A stretch of DNA of 64,000 bases from Lysinibacillus boronitolerans JCM 21713 = 10a = NBRC 103108 (GCF_000772935.1 NZ_JPVR01000060.1:1-64000), one strand, 5' to 3'; positions 46,639-55,644 are shown, counted from the stretch's first letter. Numbers and translations: made by a program. Notes: generated from the sequence alone by a model not told the origin.

Positions 46639-47283
46639 CATACCGCTACCCTCAGTTAGCCCGTGCTTAACAGCATACAGCGCTGCCTGGGTACGGTCTT
46701 GGACTTGTAGCTTTGTAAAAATATTCGAAATATGGGTTTTCACCGTTTTTTCTGTGACAAAGAGTGAGGATGCAATTTCCCGATTACTCTTTCCTTTTGT
46801 AAGCTCTGCTAGCACATCCTGCTCACGAGGTGTCAGCGGATTTAATAAATGAGGTGCATTCTGTGACTCCTGGCGATCCATTTCAAGCGTTGTCGTTGCT
46901 TCAGGATGCAAGGTGTTTTCGCCACGCATAATACGACGAATGGATAAAACCAATTCATCTGGCTCAATATCTTTTAACTGATAGCCTGCCGCTCCTGCCT
47001 CCATAGCTGGAATCACATGATCTCGATCAGAAAAGCTAGTAAGCATTAAAATTTCTATTTGCGGAAACTTCGCTTTGATGCGTCTCGTCGCCTGTATGCC
47101 ATCCATTTCAGGCATTACTAAATCCATTAAGATAATATCTGGTTGGATGCTTTCAGCTAGTGCTACAGCCTCGTGCCCATTTTTTGCCTCTCCAACAACT
47201 TCAATATCCTTTTGTGTCTTTAAGAAAAACAGTAGTCCTCTACGCACCACGTGATGATCGTCTGCAATTAATACACGTATCAT
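46636..47283 (-). CDS. NarL/FixJ-type response regulator, YhcZ-like
   Basis: 215 residues. Receiver with acidic pair in IADDHH, acceptor Asp54 in LMDLVMP, and Lys in YQLKDI; C-terminal LuxR helix-turn-helix (LTPREQDVLAELTKGKSNREIASSLFVTEKTVKTHISNI). It is 12 bases after its partner kinase. The pair corresponds to YhcZ/YhcY of B. subtilis and resembles AirR/AirS of staphylococci. Confidence 0.88.
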   Translation of the reverse strand: MIRVLIADDHHVVRRGLLFFLKTQKDIEVVGEAKNGHEAVALAESIQPDIILMDLVMPEMDGIQATRRIKAKFPQIEILMLTSFSDRDHVIPAMEAGAAGYQLKDIEPDELVLSIRRIMRGENTLHPEATTTLEMDRQESQNAPHLLNPLTPREQDVLAELTKGKSNREIASSLFVTEKTVKTHISNIFTKLQVQDRTQAALYAVKHGLTEGSGM

Positions 47284-47295
47284 GTCCTCTCCCCC

Positions 47296-48411
47296 TTAAT
47301 ATGGCAAGCGGATTAGCAACTCCGTACCTTTACCAATTTCACTTACCCAGTCGGCAGTTCCACCCACTGATTTTGCACGATCCTTAATAGATTGTAAGCC
47401 CATTGAAAGCAACTTTGTATTGTTGTCAATGACAAAGCCTCGTCCCTCATCACGAATAACCAACAAAATATCTGTCGATGTAACAGTAATATACAATGCT
47501 GCCTCTAATACACCTGCATGGCGACGTACATTATTTAACGCCTCTTGAGCTACGCGAAATAATGTTTCTTCAATACGTGAGGGAAATTGCAATACGCCTG
47601 AAACTGTTACATGTAGTTTTAAGCCAAGCATTTCGGCATAAACTTTAATGGCCTCAAGCAAACCATTTTCTAACCCTTTAGGCCGCAATTGCCAAATTAG
47701 CGCACGCATCTCTGTAAGTGCGTCTTGTGTTAAATGCTGAATCTCTTTAAACGTTTCTTTCACTTCACAATCATCCGTCATTTCAATACCAGCTCTGGCA
47801 GTTAACGTAACTGAGAATAGTAGTTGATTGACTGAATCGTGTAAATCACGAGCTAGACGATTACGCTCCTTCACAAGTGCCATTTCCTGCTCCTGTTTTG
47901 TCAGTAAAATTCGCTTAATAGCTGAACCCATCTGAAAGGCAACTGATTCTAATAAAGCAAGCTCCTCCTCTGAAAAGCGCACTGTATCCTTAGATGCGAC
48001 ATTTAATACCCCAAAACGTTCTTGTCCAGATTGAAGAGGTACTGTCGCATGATGTGTGATTCCTTCATGATCCCCAACATTAGCGGCTATGGCACTTTCG
48101 ATACGCTGACACTCGATAATATTGGAGGCTTTTTTTAGCTCTTCATTACGATAACGCGATACACACCAACAACCACCCTTTTTTAAATAATGGCAATTGT
48201 TATATTCCAATGCCTCTGGTAAATTTTCATGGACAACAAGTTCTGAGCGCCCCTTTGCATCAATAAAAAAAATCCAGCCTGTTTCAAAATTTGTGCCATT
48301 TAAAAATTTGATGAGTGCACCCTTTAGCATTGTGACAATTTCAGTTTCTTCATTTAATAGTTCAGCAATTTCTTTTAAAATACTGATATTGGAATGCTCA
48401 TTCTCCCTCAC
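47296..48411 (-). CDS. GAF-domain sensor histidine kinase, YhcY/AirS-like
   Basis: 371 residues, no transmembrane segment. An N-terminal GAF domain (about 15-170) contains Cys73, Cys81, Cys83 and Cys101, a set suitable for an Fe-S cluster as in AirS, which senses oxygen and redox state. The HisKA_3 domain carries the phospho-His in ARDLHDSVNQ (His191) and the ATPase domain NNVRRHAGV, DEGRGF and GLQSIKDRAKSVGG. GTG start after AGAGG. Cluster binding is inferred from cysteine spacing and homology, not shown. Confidence 0.85.
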   Translation of the reverse strand: MRENEHSNISILKEIAELLNEETEIVTMLKGALIKFLNGTNFETGWIFFIDAKGRSELVVHENLPEALEYNNCHYLKKGGCWCVSRYRNEELKKASNIIECQRIESAIAANVGDHEGITHHATVPLQSGQERFGVLNVASKDTVRFSEEELALLESVAFQMGSAIKRILLTKQEQEMALVKERNRLARDLHDSVNQLLFSVTLTARAGIEMTDDCEVKETFKEIQHLTQDALTEMRALIWQLRPKGLENGLLEAIKVYAEMLGLKLHVTVSGVLQFPSRIEETLFRVAQEALNNVRRHAGVLEAALYITVTSTDILLVIRDEGRGFVIDNNTKLLSMGLQSIKDRAKSVGGTADWVSEIGKGTELLIRLPY

Positions 48412-48599
48412 GAAAACACCTCTTCTTTAGCATTACTATTGTTAATGATACCATTAAGCTATTGAAGGCGTCTGCTTCCACCGTTCATACTTTAGACTGA
48501 AATTCATCGCATACCTTATTTTGTGTAAGTTGATTTACATATAAAACTAGAACCACTATAATCGAACAAGGACATGGTTTTATGAAGGGAAGATTGGAA

Positions 48600-49025
48600 A
48601 TGTCTAAAAAAGAGGAAAATGGCTTATTATTTATTTGGATTGTTTCTGCTATAGCAACATTAGGTTCATTATATTTTTCTGAAATTCGTCTTTATGAACC
48701 TTGTAAATTATGTTGGATTCAACGTATTTTTATGTATCCAATTGTTATTATGACGACAGTAGCATTTATTCAAAAAAATGCGCGTATTGCTGTCACAACA
48801 GCTGTCTTTTCTGTGATTGGCGGCTGTATTTCACTTTACCATTATGGAATTCAAAAGCTTAGCTTTTTAGCTGAAAATGCCCCTTCCTGTGGCGCAGTTT
48901 CCTGTACAGGACAATACATTAACTGGTTAGGCTTTATTACTATTCCGTTTTTAGCATTAACTGCATTTATTTTAATCGCAGGGGCAAGCTTTTATTTAAT
49001 AAAAGCTGCTAAAGCTGCAAAATAA
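48600..49025 (+). CDS. bdbC: Thiol-disulfide oxidoreductase BdbC (DsbB family)
   Basis: About 141 residues, four transmembrane helices. Two Cys pairs face outward: CKLC in loop 1 (PCKLCWIQRIFMYP) and CGAVSC in loop 2, the DsbB/BdbC arrangement passing electrons from a BdbD partner to quinone; no bdbD is next to it. GSLYFSEIR and GQYINWLGFITIPF are BdbC landmarks. The start is either 48600 or the ATG at 48582; both have only modest ribosome sites. Divergent from the cysteine-bearing YhcY-like kinase. Confidence 0.88.
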   Translation: MSKKEENGLLFIWIVSAIATLGSLYFSEIRLYEPCKLCWIQRIFMYPIVIMTTVAFIQKNARIAVTTAVFSVIGGCISLYHYGIQKLSFLAENAPSCGAVSCTGQYINWLGFITIPFLALTAFILIAGASFYLIKAAKAAK

Positions 49026-49079
49026 TCGAAAGACCGTGTTCTACCTTTGGAATACGGTTTTTTCTACGGAGGAAGATCT

Positions 49080-49919
49080 ATGTTTCATTATGAAATCGCT
49101 GAAGATAACTTAAGTGTGGAAGAATTGCTACGTAACCAATGGCGACTTGGTAAAAAGCTCGTACATGAATTGCGTATGGCCAAAGCCATCACATTGGCAA
49201 ATGATGAGCTGATTCAATGGAATACACCTTTACAAGCTGGAACAATAATCAAATTTACGTTTCCTGTTCCAACATCTAGCTACAAACCAACACCTGTATG
49301 TGCTATTGATGTAGTCTATGAGGACGACCATTGTTTAATCGTATCAAAGCCAAAAGGTATGGCAACACATCCTAATGATGCTCGAGATACACATACATGT
49401 ATGAACCATGTCATGGCACATATCAAAGAACAAGGTGGCATTTATGCTGAACATGTTCATCGTCTTGATAAAGGGACACAGGGCTTATTGCTAGTAGCAA
49501 AGCACCCTTTAGCAAAGTCCATTTTCGATCGAATGATTGAGGAAAAAACCATTATTCGTACGTATGCAGCAGAGGTGCAAGGTAATTTACGAACGTCTTC
49601 TGGAACGATTGCTGAACCAATTGGCAAAGACCGACACCATGCCACAAGACGTGTTGTGTCCAAAACTGGACAGCATGCTGTAACACACTATGAAGTGGTG
49701 GCGCGTTACAAAAATTCCTGTGTTGTTCATCTCATACTTGAGACTGGGCGAACACATCAGATTCGTGTGCATTTAGCCTATATCGGCCATCCAATTATTG
49801 GGGATACAATGTATGGTGCACGAGAAACTGCAAGTGATGACTACGAACTGCATGCCATTCAATTAGAATTTGACCATCCATTTTTAAATAAACGTATTAT
49901 CGTCAAGGACGAGCAATAA
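49080..49919 (+). CDS. RluA-family pseudouridine synthase
   Basis: 279 residues. An N-terminal S4-like region precedes the catalytic domain with HRLDKGTQGLLLVAKHP, carrying the catalytic Asp in HRLDK, and the closing GRTHQIRVHLAYIGHPIIGDTMYG motif. Isomerises uridine to pseudouridine in rRNA or tRNA; the target cannot be told. GGAGGAAG precedes the ATG. It follows bdbC by 54 bases and may be co-transcribed. Confidence 0.88.
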   Translation: MFHYEIAEDNLSVEELLRNQWRLGKKLVHELRMAKAITLANDELIQWNTPLQAGTIIKFTFPVPTSSYKPTPVCAIDVVYEDDHCLIVSKPKGMATHPNDARDTHTCMNHVMAHIKEQGGIYAEHVHRLDKGTQGLLLVAKHPLAKSIFDRMIEEKTIIRTYAAEVQGNLRTSSGTIAEPIGKDRHHATRRVVSKTGQHAVTHYEVVARYKNSCVVHLILETGRTHQIRVHLAYIGHPIIGDTMYGARETASDDYELHAIQLEFDHPFLNKRIIVKDEQ

Positions 49920-49920
49920 G

Positions 49921-49952
49921 AAAAATCCCGCCTCTATTGGAGAGCGGGATTT
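49921..49952. terminator. Terminator between RluA-type and aldo-keto reductase genes
   Basis: Arms AAATCCCGC and GCGGGATTT (with CTCT/AGAG extension), between convergent genes. Confidence 0.85.
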
Positions 49953-49961
49953 AATCATTTT

Positions 49962-50792
49962 TTAAAAATCAAATTTAAAATGATCAGGATCTTGTCCAAA
50001 TCGTTGGTTACGATTTAATGTTGCCATTTTCTTCATTTGTTCTTGTGTTAATTCAAAATCAAAAATTTGTGCATTTTCCTCAATTCGGCTCGGTGTTACA
50101 GATTTTGGAATAACGAGTGTATCATTTTGTAAATGCCAACGCAGTACTACTTGAGCAGGGGTTTTATTGATTTCTTTCCCAATTTCAATAATAGTAGGAT
50201 CGGCAAGTACGCCACCACGCCCTAGTGGAGACCATGCAGTAACAGCAATTTGGTGTTCACTACAAAATTCGCTTAATGGCTGCTGCTGTAAATAGGGATG
50301 TATCTCCACTTGATTGACCATTGGCGCAGTATTTGCCTTTGCCAATATTTTTTCTAAATGATGCTCATGATGATTCGATACTCCTGTTGCGCGAATTAAC
50401 TTTTCATCGTAAAGGCGTTCAATAGCTCGATATGTTTCTTCAAATGTTTCAGGGACAGCCCAATGAGTTAAATATAAATCTAAGTAATCCATATTTAAAT
50501 TCTTTAGCGAAACCTCAAAGGCACGTAATGTTGCATCATATCCTTGGTCATTATTCCATACTTTTGTTGTAACAAAAATATCTTCACGACGAATGCCTGA
50601 ATGCCGAATAGCTTCTCCTACTTCTACCTCATTACCATATAAGGAAGCTGTATCAATAGCTCGATAACCGTATTGAAGAGCTTTATCAATAGCCTGTAAT
50701 GTTTCCTCACGTTCTGTCATTTTGTAAACACCTAAGCCAAAACGAGGCATTTCTACACCATTTGATAATGTTTTCGTTGATTGTAAATTCAA
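49962..50792 (-). CDS. Aldo/keto reductase
   Basis: 276 residues, the length of B. subtilis YvgN/YtbE. TIM-barrel reductase with the catalytic tetrad Asp and Tyr in AIDTASLYGNE, Lys in FVTTKVW and His in YLTHWAVP, plus the NADPH-binding end VIPKSVTPSRI. It reduces small aldehydes such as methylglyoxal in related proteins. Start is TTG at 50792 with AAGGGG nine bases upstream. Confidence 0.9.
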   Translation of the reverse strand: MNLQSTKTLSNGVEMPRFGLGVYKMTEREETLQAIDKALQYGYRAIDTASLYGNEVEVGEAIRHSGIRREDIFVTTKVWNNDQGYDATLRAFEVSLKNLNMDYLDLYLTHWAVPETFEETYRAIERLYDEKLIRATGVSNHHEHHLEKILAKANTAPMVNQVEIHPYLQQQPLSEFCSEHQIAVTAWSPLGRGGVLADPTIIEIGKEINKTPAQVVLRWHLQNDTLVIPKSVTPSRIEENAQIFDFELTQEQMKKMATLNRNQRFGQDPDHFKFDF

Positions 50793-50869
50793 AAAGCACA
50801 ACCCCTTTCTTTTCCTAGTACCATTATACAAAAAATTGGATTTAAGAAAAATAAAGCGGCTAGTTAATA

Positions 50870-51040
50870 CTATTTTTTCTTCTGTTCAACATCTTCCAAT
50901 TGAATTGGATCAGCGATGCGCTCATCCTCTGCAAGCTCTAGCCCATCACGTAAATGCTCCATCTGCTTGCCCAAATCTTTTAATTCCTTCATATCTCTCA
51001 CCATTGTCCCATTTTCAATATTTGGCACCTTTTTTTCCAT
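50870..51040 (-). CDS. Small acidic hypothetical protein, 56 residues
   Basis: ATG with AGGTGAT seven bases upstream. Highly charged, soluble, probably helical (MVRDMKELKDLGKQMEHLRD then GLELAEDERIADPIQLE). No family recognised. It sits upstream of and in the same direction as the aldo-keto reductase gene (78-base gap). Clear ribosome site and natural codon use argue it is real. Confidence 0.7.
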   Translation of the reverse strand: MEKKVPNIENGTMVRDMKELKDLGKQMEHLRDGLELAEDERIADPIQLEDVEQKKK

Positions 51041-51185
51041 ACTGATCACCTCACTTTTAGTTTTCCCGATATCAAGCTGTTTGAACCATTTCTGACATAT
51101 TTTATTCTGCTATGTCGTTTCATTTTTTATGTAGATAGGCTATACTAAAAAGAGATTTCTTTATAACATGAGGAGGGTTACTTCC

Positions 51186-51278
51186 ATGAAATTATTATTA
51201 ATCATTGGTGTAACAGTTGCTTTCTTAACAGCTATTTTCACTGCTGGATACGAAGGCGACTACAAAGCTGACAAATAA
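51186..51278 (+). CDS. Micropeptide with one transmembrane helix, 30 residues
   Basis: The frame reads MKLLLIIGVTVAFLTAIFTAG followed by YEGDYKADK. An AGGAGGG ribosome site lies nine bases before the ATG and a 17-bp-stem terminator follows the stop at once, so this is a dedicated transcription unit. One helix (residues 2-21) with a short acidic/basic tail. I do not recognise a family. Confidence 0.75.
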   Translation: MKLLLIIGVTVAFLTAIFTAGYEGDYKADK

Positions 51279-51286
51279 TATCTCAA

Positions 51287-51332
51287 GAAAATCACTAAGC
51301 TTTTAGAAAAGCTTAGTGATTTTCTTTTTTTG
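51287..51332 (+). terminator. Intrinsic terminator of the micropeptide gene
   Basis: About 17-bp stem (GAAAATCACTAAGCTTTT with its complement), then a T-run. Confidence 0.9.
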
Positions 51333-51431
51333 TGGAACAATAGAAATACTTGACTTTCCTTTATTTTTAAAATAAACTAACTTACATAAAGTAACTTAAT
51401 GAAAAAAGATAACTATCTGGAGGAATTCTAA

Positions 51432-52277
51432 ATGCATTTTCATGAAAAACCTAACACGTATGTAACGAATGTTGAGATTAAAGTGAGTGATTTACAACGC
51501 TCTCTAACCTTTTATCAAGAAATTATTGGCTTTAACGTGTTACACCAAGATTCACATAAAGCTATGTTAACTGCCGATGGTGAAACAGCTCTATTAACTA
51601 TTGTTCAGCCTAAAACCGTGGAAGATAAGCTTAGCATGACGACAGGACTTTATCATTTCGCCCTATTATTACCTAGTCGACGTGACTTAGCTAATGTCAT
51701 TTCTCATTTTCAAGAAAAAGGTGTGTACCTTGGGGCTTCTGACCATGCTGTAAGTGAAGCACTCTATTTAAATGATCCTGATCATAATGGAATCGAGATT
51801 TATGCCGATCGTCCTGAAAGTGAATGGGCATGGCATAACAATCAGGTGCATATGGTGACAGAACCACTCAATATTCGTTCTATTTTAGAAGAGGGAGATG
51901 GAAACTGGCTTGGTCTACCTGCTGGCACAGTAATGGGCCATATTCATTTATCGGTCTCTAACTTGGCTGAAGCAGAGCAATTTTATACAAAGGGATTAGG
52001 ATATGATATTGTCACACGCTACGGGTCCCAAGCATTATTTATTTCTACAGGCCGTTACCATCATCATATCGGTTTAAATACTTGGCACTCAGAGAATGCA
52101 CCAAGGCTTGGAAAAAATCAAGTTGGCTTAAAAACGTTCTCATTGCGTTTAGATAACGAAGAACAAGCGGCAACGATGAAAAATAATCTTCGTGGTATAG
52201 GCGCACCAGTTACAGAAATCATCGGAGGGTTTCAAACAGAGGATCCTGCGGGGAATGTTGTGTTATTAAAGTTTTAG
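51432..52277 (+). CDS. Two-domain VOC/glyoxalase-fold dioxygenase, CatE-like
   Basis: 281 residues. Two vicinal-oxygen-chelate modules (about 10-130 and 165-281); metal ligands are likely His in LYHFALLLP or HIHLSVSNL and Glu in GIEIYADRP. The closest known family is CatE/YfiE catechol-2,3-dioxygenase of Bacillus, used for (methyl)hydroquinone and catechol detoxification. Single gene with GGAGGA before the ATG. Confidence 0.82.
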   Translation: MHFHEKPNTYVTNVEIKVSDLQRSLTFYQEIIGFNVLHQDSHKAMLTADGETALLTIVQPKTVEDKLSMTTGLYHFALLLPSRRDLANVISHFQEKGVYLGASDHAVSEALYLNDPDHNGIEIYADRPESEWAWHNNQVHMVTEPLNIRSILEEGDGNWLGLPAGTVMGHIHLSVSNLAEAEQFYTKGLGYDIVTRYGSQALFISTGRYHHHIGLNTWHSENAPRLGKNQVGLKTFSLRLDNEEQAATMKNNLRGIGAPVTEIIGGFQTEDPAGNVVLLKF

Positions 52278-52280
52278 TAT

Positions 52281-52316
52281 AAAAAAGCAGTTCTCTCAGC
52301 GGAGAACTGCTTTTTA
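52281..52316. terminator. Bidirectional terminator
   Basis: Arms AAAAAGCAGTTCTC and GAGAACTGCTTTTT around a six-base loop; it contains the trmL stop codon region. Confidence 0.9.
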
Positions 52317-52787
52317 ATGTAAACCTGGATATCCTTGTTGACGTAATGCCTCATAAATAACAATCGCAGCCGTATTGGACAGATTAAGTGAACGCACATG
52401 ATCACTTTGTGGAATACGTAAACACATATCTCGGCGTTCATAAGCAAAGTCCTTCGGCAGACCCGTAGTTTCTTTTCCAAACATAAAATAAATATCACGA
52501 TCTTGATCACTAAAATCATTTTTCGTAAATGGCTCATCACTGTATGTTTCGATTAAATAAACATCTCCATTTTTAGAGTACGCTATAAAATCCTCAAGTG
52601 AATCATGATAGACAATATTTACACTATGCCAATAATCTAAGCCCGCCCGTTTCAGCATTTTATCATCCGTTGAAAAACCTAGCGGACGAATTAAATGGAG
52701 CGATGTATTAGTACCCGCACAGGTACGGGCAATATTCCCCGTATTAGCTGGTATTTCTGGTTGATATAAAACGATATGCAATGGCAT
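52314..52787 (-). CDS. trmL: tRNA (cytidine/uridine-34 2'-O)-methyltransferase TrmL
   Basis: 157-residue SPOUT enzyme: N-terminal HIVLYQPEIPANTGNIARTC with the conserved Asn and Arg, MFGKETTGLP, and the trefoil-knot end RIPQSDHVRSLNLSNTAAIVIYEALRQ. Methylates the wobble ribose of tRNA-Leu isoacceptors. It stands before queG (another wobble-base enzyme) in the same direction, 156 bases apart. Confidence 0.93.
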   Translation of the reverse strand: MPLHIVLYQPEIPANTGNIARTCAGTNTSLHLIRPLGFSTDDKMLKRAGLDYWHSVNIVYHDSLEDFIAYSKNGDVYLIETYSDEPFTKNDFSDQDRDIYFMFGKETTGLPKDFAYERRDMCLRIPQSDHVRSLNLSNTAAIVIYEALRQQGYPGLH

Positions 52788-52857
52788 AACGACACACTTC
52801 CCTTATTAAAAAATTCTTTAAGTTGGCTCTTTAAAAAGTTAACGAAGGCTTATTCTT

Positions 52858-52885
52858 TTGGAGCGGCTCCGCTCTCAATCAAGGA
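52858..52885. repeat. Possible fragment of the dispersed repeat
   Basis: GGCTCCGCTCTCAATCAA differs from repeat copy B by one inserted base. It also forms its own palindrome GAGCGG-CT-CCGCTC, so the resemblance may be chance. Confidence 0.3.
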
Positions 52886-52943
52886 ACTCCAAGCAATTGA
52901 TTTCATCCCTTCATTAGTTAGTCATTTGCTTCTACATCCAATG

Positions 52944-54074
52944 TTACTTAAAAAACTGCAAACCTTTATAAATTTCACTTAGCACTTCTTCGTCCTGCTC
53001 TGTAGCTTCTGCTTCATGTAAGGCAGTTTGTGCTGTATCCCCGCCAATCTTACCTAAAGCCCATGCTGCTGTGCCTCGAATGACAGGACGGTCATCTTTA
53101 TGAAGTAGAGCAATCAAATCTGGTATGGCGGCTTCCTCTTTAAAATGAGCTAGTGCCAAGATGGCATTACGCTGAATAGGCTTTTTCCCACGCCATGAGC
53201 CTGAAACATGTCCAAACTTTGCCTTAAATTCTCGATTAGAAATCGTTAAAAGCGGTGTCAATAATGGTTTGGCTAGCTCTGGATCTGGCACAAATTCTTC
53301 ATGTATCCAATTAATTTTTCCTTTATTTTTAGGACATACTGTCTGGCATGTATCACAGCCATAGAGTCGATTACCGATATGACTACGAAACTCATCTGGT
53401 AATGTTCCCTTCGTTTGAGTTAGAAAAGCAATACAGCGCTGTGCATCCAATTGTCCACCTTGAATTAATGCTCCTGTTGGACAAACATCCAAGCACAGGC
53501 GACAATCTCCACATTCATCCTCCATTGGCTTATCTGGCGCAAATGGAATATTTGTAATAAGCTCTCCTAAATACACATAGGAACCAAATTCAGGCGTTAT
53601 AATTGAGCAATTTTTTCCGCTCCACCCAATGCCTGCTCGTTCAGCTACCGCACGATCTACCAGTGCTCCTGTATCAACCATTGATTCAATACGTACACCT
53701 TCGACTTGTTTCTCAAGCCAAGCAGATAATAGCTTTAATCGCTCACGTAATGCTGTATGATAATCGACACCCCATGAAGCACGGCAGAAAATTCCACGTC
53801 GCGCACCCTTTTTACCAATTGGTGCATTTTGCATACGTGAAGGGTAAGCAACAGCTATTGCTATAATGCTCTCTGCTTCATCTAGTAATTGAAGGGGTTC
53901 TGTACGCTTTTCAATATCACTTTCTTCAAATCCTGATTGATAGCCGAGCTCCTGCTGGCGACGCAATCTGTTTTTTAATTCTGTAAAGGGAGCTGCAGTT
54001 GTAAAACCTATTTTATCAACACCAATGGACATCGCATATGCCACAAAATCACGTTGTAGGTCGTGTATGTTCAT
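52944..54074 (-). CDS. queG: Epoxyqueuosine reductase QueG
   Basis: 376 residues. The cobalamin-binding reductase domain precedes two ferredoxin-like 4Fe-4S motifs, CGDCRLCLDVCPTGAL and CDTCQTVCPKNKG, and a C-terminal HEAT-like repeat (about 300-370: RGTAAWALGKIGGDTAQTAL). Reduces epoxyqueuosine to queuosine in tRNA. Confidence 0.95.
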   Translation of the reverse strand: MNIHDLQRDFVAYAMSIGVDKIGFTTAAPFTELKNRLRRQQELGYQSGFEESDIEKRTEPLQLLDEAESIIAIAVAYPSRMQNAPIGKKGARRGIFCRASWGVDYHTALRERLKLLSAWLEKQVEGVRIESMVDTGALVDRAVAERAGIGWSGKNCSIITPEFGSYVYLGELITNIPFAPDKPMEDECGDCRLCLDVCPTGALIQGGQLDAQRCIAFLTQTKGTLPDEFRSHIGNRLYGCDTCQTVCPKNKGKINWIHEEFVPDPELAKPLLTPLLTISNREFKAKFGHVSGSWRGKKPIQRNAILALAHFKEEAAIPDLIALLHKDDRPVIRGTAAWALGKIGGDTAQTALHEAEATEQDEEVLSEIYKGLQFFK

Positions 54075-54133
54075 TTTATTTCCAACTCCTTACATGGTAC
54101 AATATTAGAAATAGATAAAGTAGGTGATGTTCA

Positions 54134-54823
54134 TTGGAAATTTCCATTAACCAAACTCTATTAACGCAACATCCCGAGCTAAAAATCGGCATTATTCATT
54201 ATACCAAAATTGTTGTAGCGGAATCCCCTCAAATGATTAAAGGGCGTATGCAATTGTATCAAGAAAATCTCTTTCTTGAAATGCAAGAACTTCCTGTCAC
54301 ACAGCGTGAGGGTATTGCGGAATGGCGCCAAGTCTGGAAAAAGCTTGGTGCTGATCCAAATCGTTATCGCCACTCTGCAGAAAGCTTAATGCGTCGAATT
54401 AGTAAGCAAAACTATTTAACACCAATTCATTCGGGTGTTGATTTAAATAATTTCTTTTCTCTTCAATATGAAATGCCTATTGGGCTATATGATGTCGCTC
54501 AAATCAAAGGTTTTGTAGAAATTGATCTTGGTCATGACGAAATTGGTTATGAAGGTTTGAATGGGCGCTTTAACACATTAGCAAATATTCTCTACAGTCG
54601 TGATAAGGTAGGAGCATTTGGCTCACCATTTGTTGATTCTAAACGCACAGCTGTCACAGAGGAAACAACTGATGCGTTACATATTTTTTATTTCCGCCCT
54701 TCCTTTACAAATGACAAAGCGAACGAACTGCTTGCGTCAGCTGGGAAAATGTTTAATCAAATTCATGGCGGACATTATCAAATAGCCCTTTTATCAAATG
54801 ATGTACCATCTATAACACTATAA
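54134..54823 (+). CDS. B3/B4-domain protein
   Basis: 229 residues forming a standalone B3/B4 domain, the fold used for editing in the phenylalanyl-tRNA synthetase beta subunit: WRQVWKKLGADPNRYRHSAESLMRRI, then YDVAQIKGFVEIDLG. Free-standing members are proposed to clear mischarged tRNAs, without direct proof for this group. TTG start behind TAGGTGAT. It is 15 bases before the DIP1984-like gene, so the two form an operon. Confidence 0.8.
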   Translation: MEISINQTLLTQHPELKIGIIHYTKIVVAESPQMIKGRMQLYQENLFLEMQELPVTQREGIAEWRQVWKKLGADPNRYRHSAESLMRRISKQNYLTPIHSGVDLNNFFSLQYEMPIGLYDVAQIKGFVEIDLGHDEIGYEGLNGRFNTLANILYSRDKVGAFGSPFVDSKRTAVTEETTDALHIFYFRPSFTNDKANELLASAGKMFNQIHGGHYQIALLSNDVPSITL

Positions 54824-54838
54824 AAAGGACGTGTTTTC

Positions 54839-55348
54839 GTGATTAATCTTGCAGAAGCTGTTAAACTAAAAAGTATTTTAGGAAAGAAAACTCAGGAGCT
54901 AGTAAGCGAACTACATCGTAGCGCCTTTGTAACAGTTGAAAAGGGACAAGCTCCTAAAACAAGTAATCGAGCACTCTCCCTTATTGAAGCTGACTTAGCA
55001 CAAGTTCGTCTAGATACTCGTACATTAGACCGCCTCGTTTACGAAGCAAACATCCAAAACACAGTAGACTTTAAAGGGCAAAAGCTAGCACTAGTAGAAG
55101 CCATCGAACTAGCAACACAACTCCGTGCCGAGGCTGATTTGTGTAAAGATTTCAGTATGCGAGAAAAAGAGAGTGTAAGATTTGGCTATGGCGAAAATAC
55201 AATGTTATATGAAATCGCTTTGTATGAGCCAGATGAATACCGAGAACGAGCAACGCAACTCGAAAAGGATGCACATAAACTATCCAATCTTATCAATTCA
55301 AAAAATTACAGTATTCAAATTAATTTTGACGATTCCCGCTATTTCTAG
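54839..55348 (+). CDS. DIP1984-like protein
   Basis: 169 residues, GTG start with AAAGGA nine bases upstream. Long helices with the pattern LAEAVKLKSILGKKTQELVSEL ... RTLDRLVYEANIQNT ... ALVEAIELATQLRAEADL ... QLEKDAHKLSNLINSKNYS, as in DIP1984 (septicolysin-like) proteins. No signal peptide. Function unknown; operon with the B3/B4 gene. Confidence 0.7.
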   Translation: MINLAEAVKLKSILGKKTQELVSELHRSAFVTVEKGQAPKTSNRALSLIEADLAQVRLDTRTLDRLVYEANIQNTVDFKGQKLALVEAIELATQLRAEADLCKDFSMREKESVRFGYGENTMLYEIALYEPDEYRERATQLEKDAHKLSNLINSKNYSIQINFDDSRYF

Positions 55349-55529
55349 ACTCGGGGCGGTGAGACTCCAAACCGAGTTGGATGTGCTGTTTTCAAATCTA
55401 GCTTTTTTAGCTAATTAGTTAAAAACCAATAACAAGTTACCTGTTACTGTATGACCGATGACTAATGACCAACTATAAGCAATGGCCATACTCAAAACAA
55501 CTTGATTCCATTTGAAAACGCCATCCAAG

Positions 55530-55564
55530 GCTCTCCTACATTTATGTATGGAGAGCTTTTTTAT
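55530..55564 (+). terminator. Intrinsic terminator
   Basis: Arms GCTCTCC-TACAT and ATGTA-TGGAGAGC, then TTTTTTA, about 180 bases past the DIP1984-like stop. The 296-base gap before catalase holds nothing else I can support. Confidence 0.75.
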
Positions 55565-55644
55565 TTACTCAAAGAATAATTTGGATGACTAGTTTGCCCC
55601 ATTCAAGGACAAAATGGAAGTATCTATAGGAAAGGGGTCATACT

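Noticed and set aside
52776-52982. 68-codon plus-strand frame between trmL and queG
   Set aside because: It runs antisense into both neighbouring genes and has no ribosome site.
55565-55644. PerR box before katA
   Set aside because: No sequence close to TTATAATNATTATAA is present.
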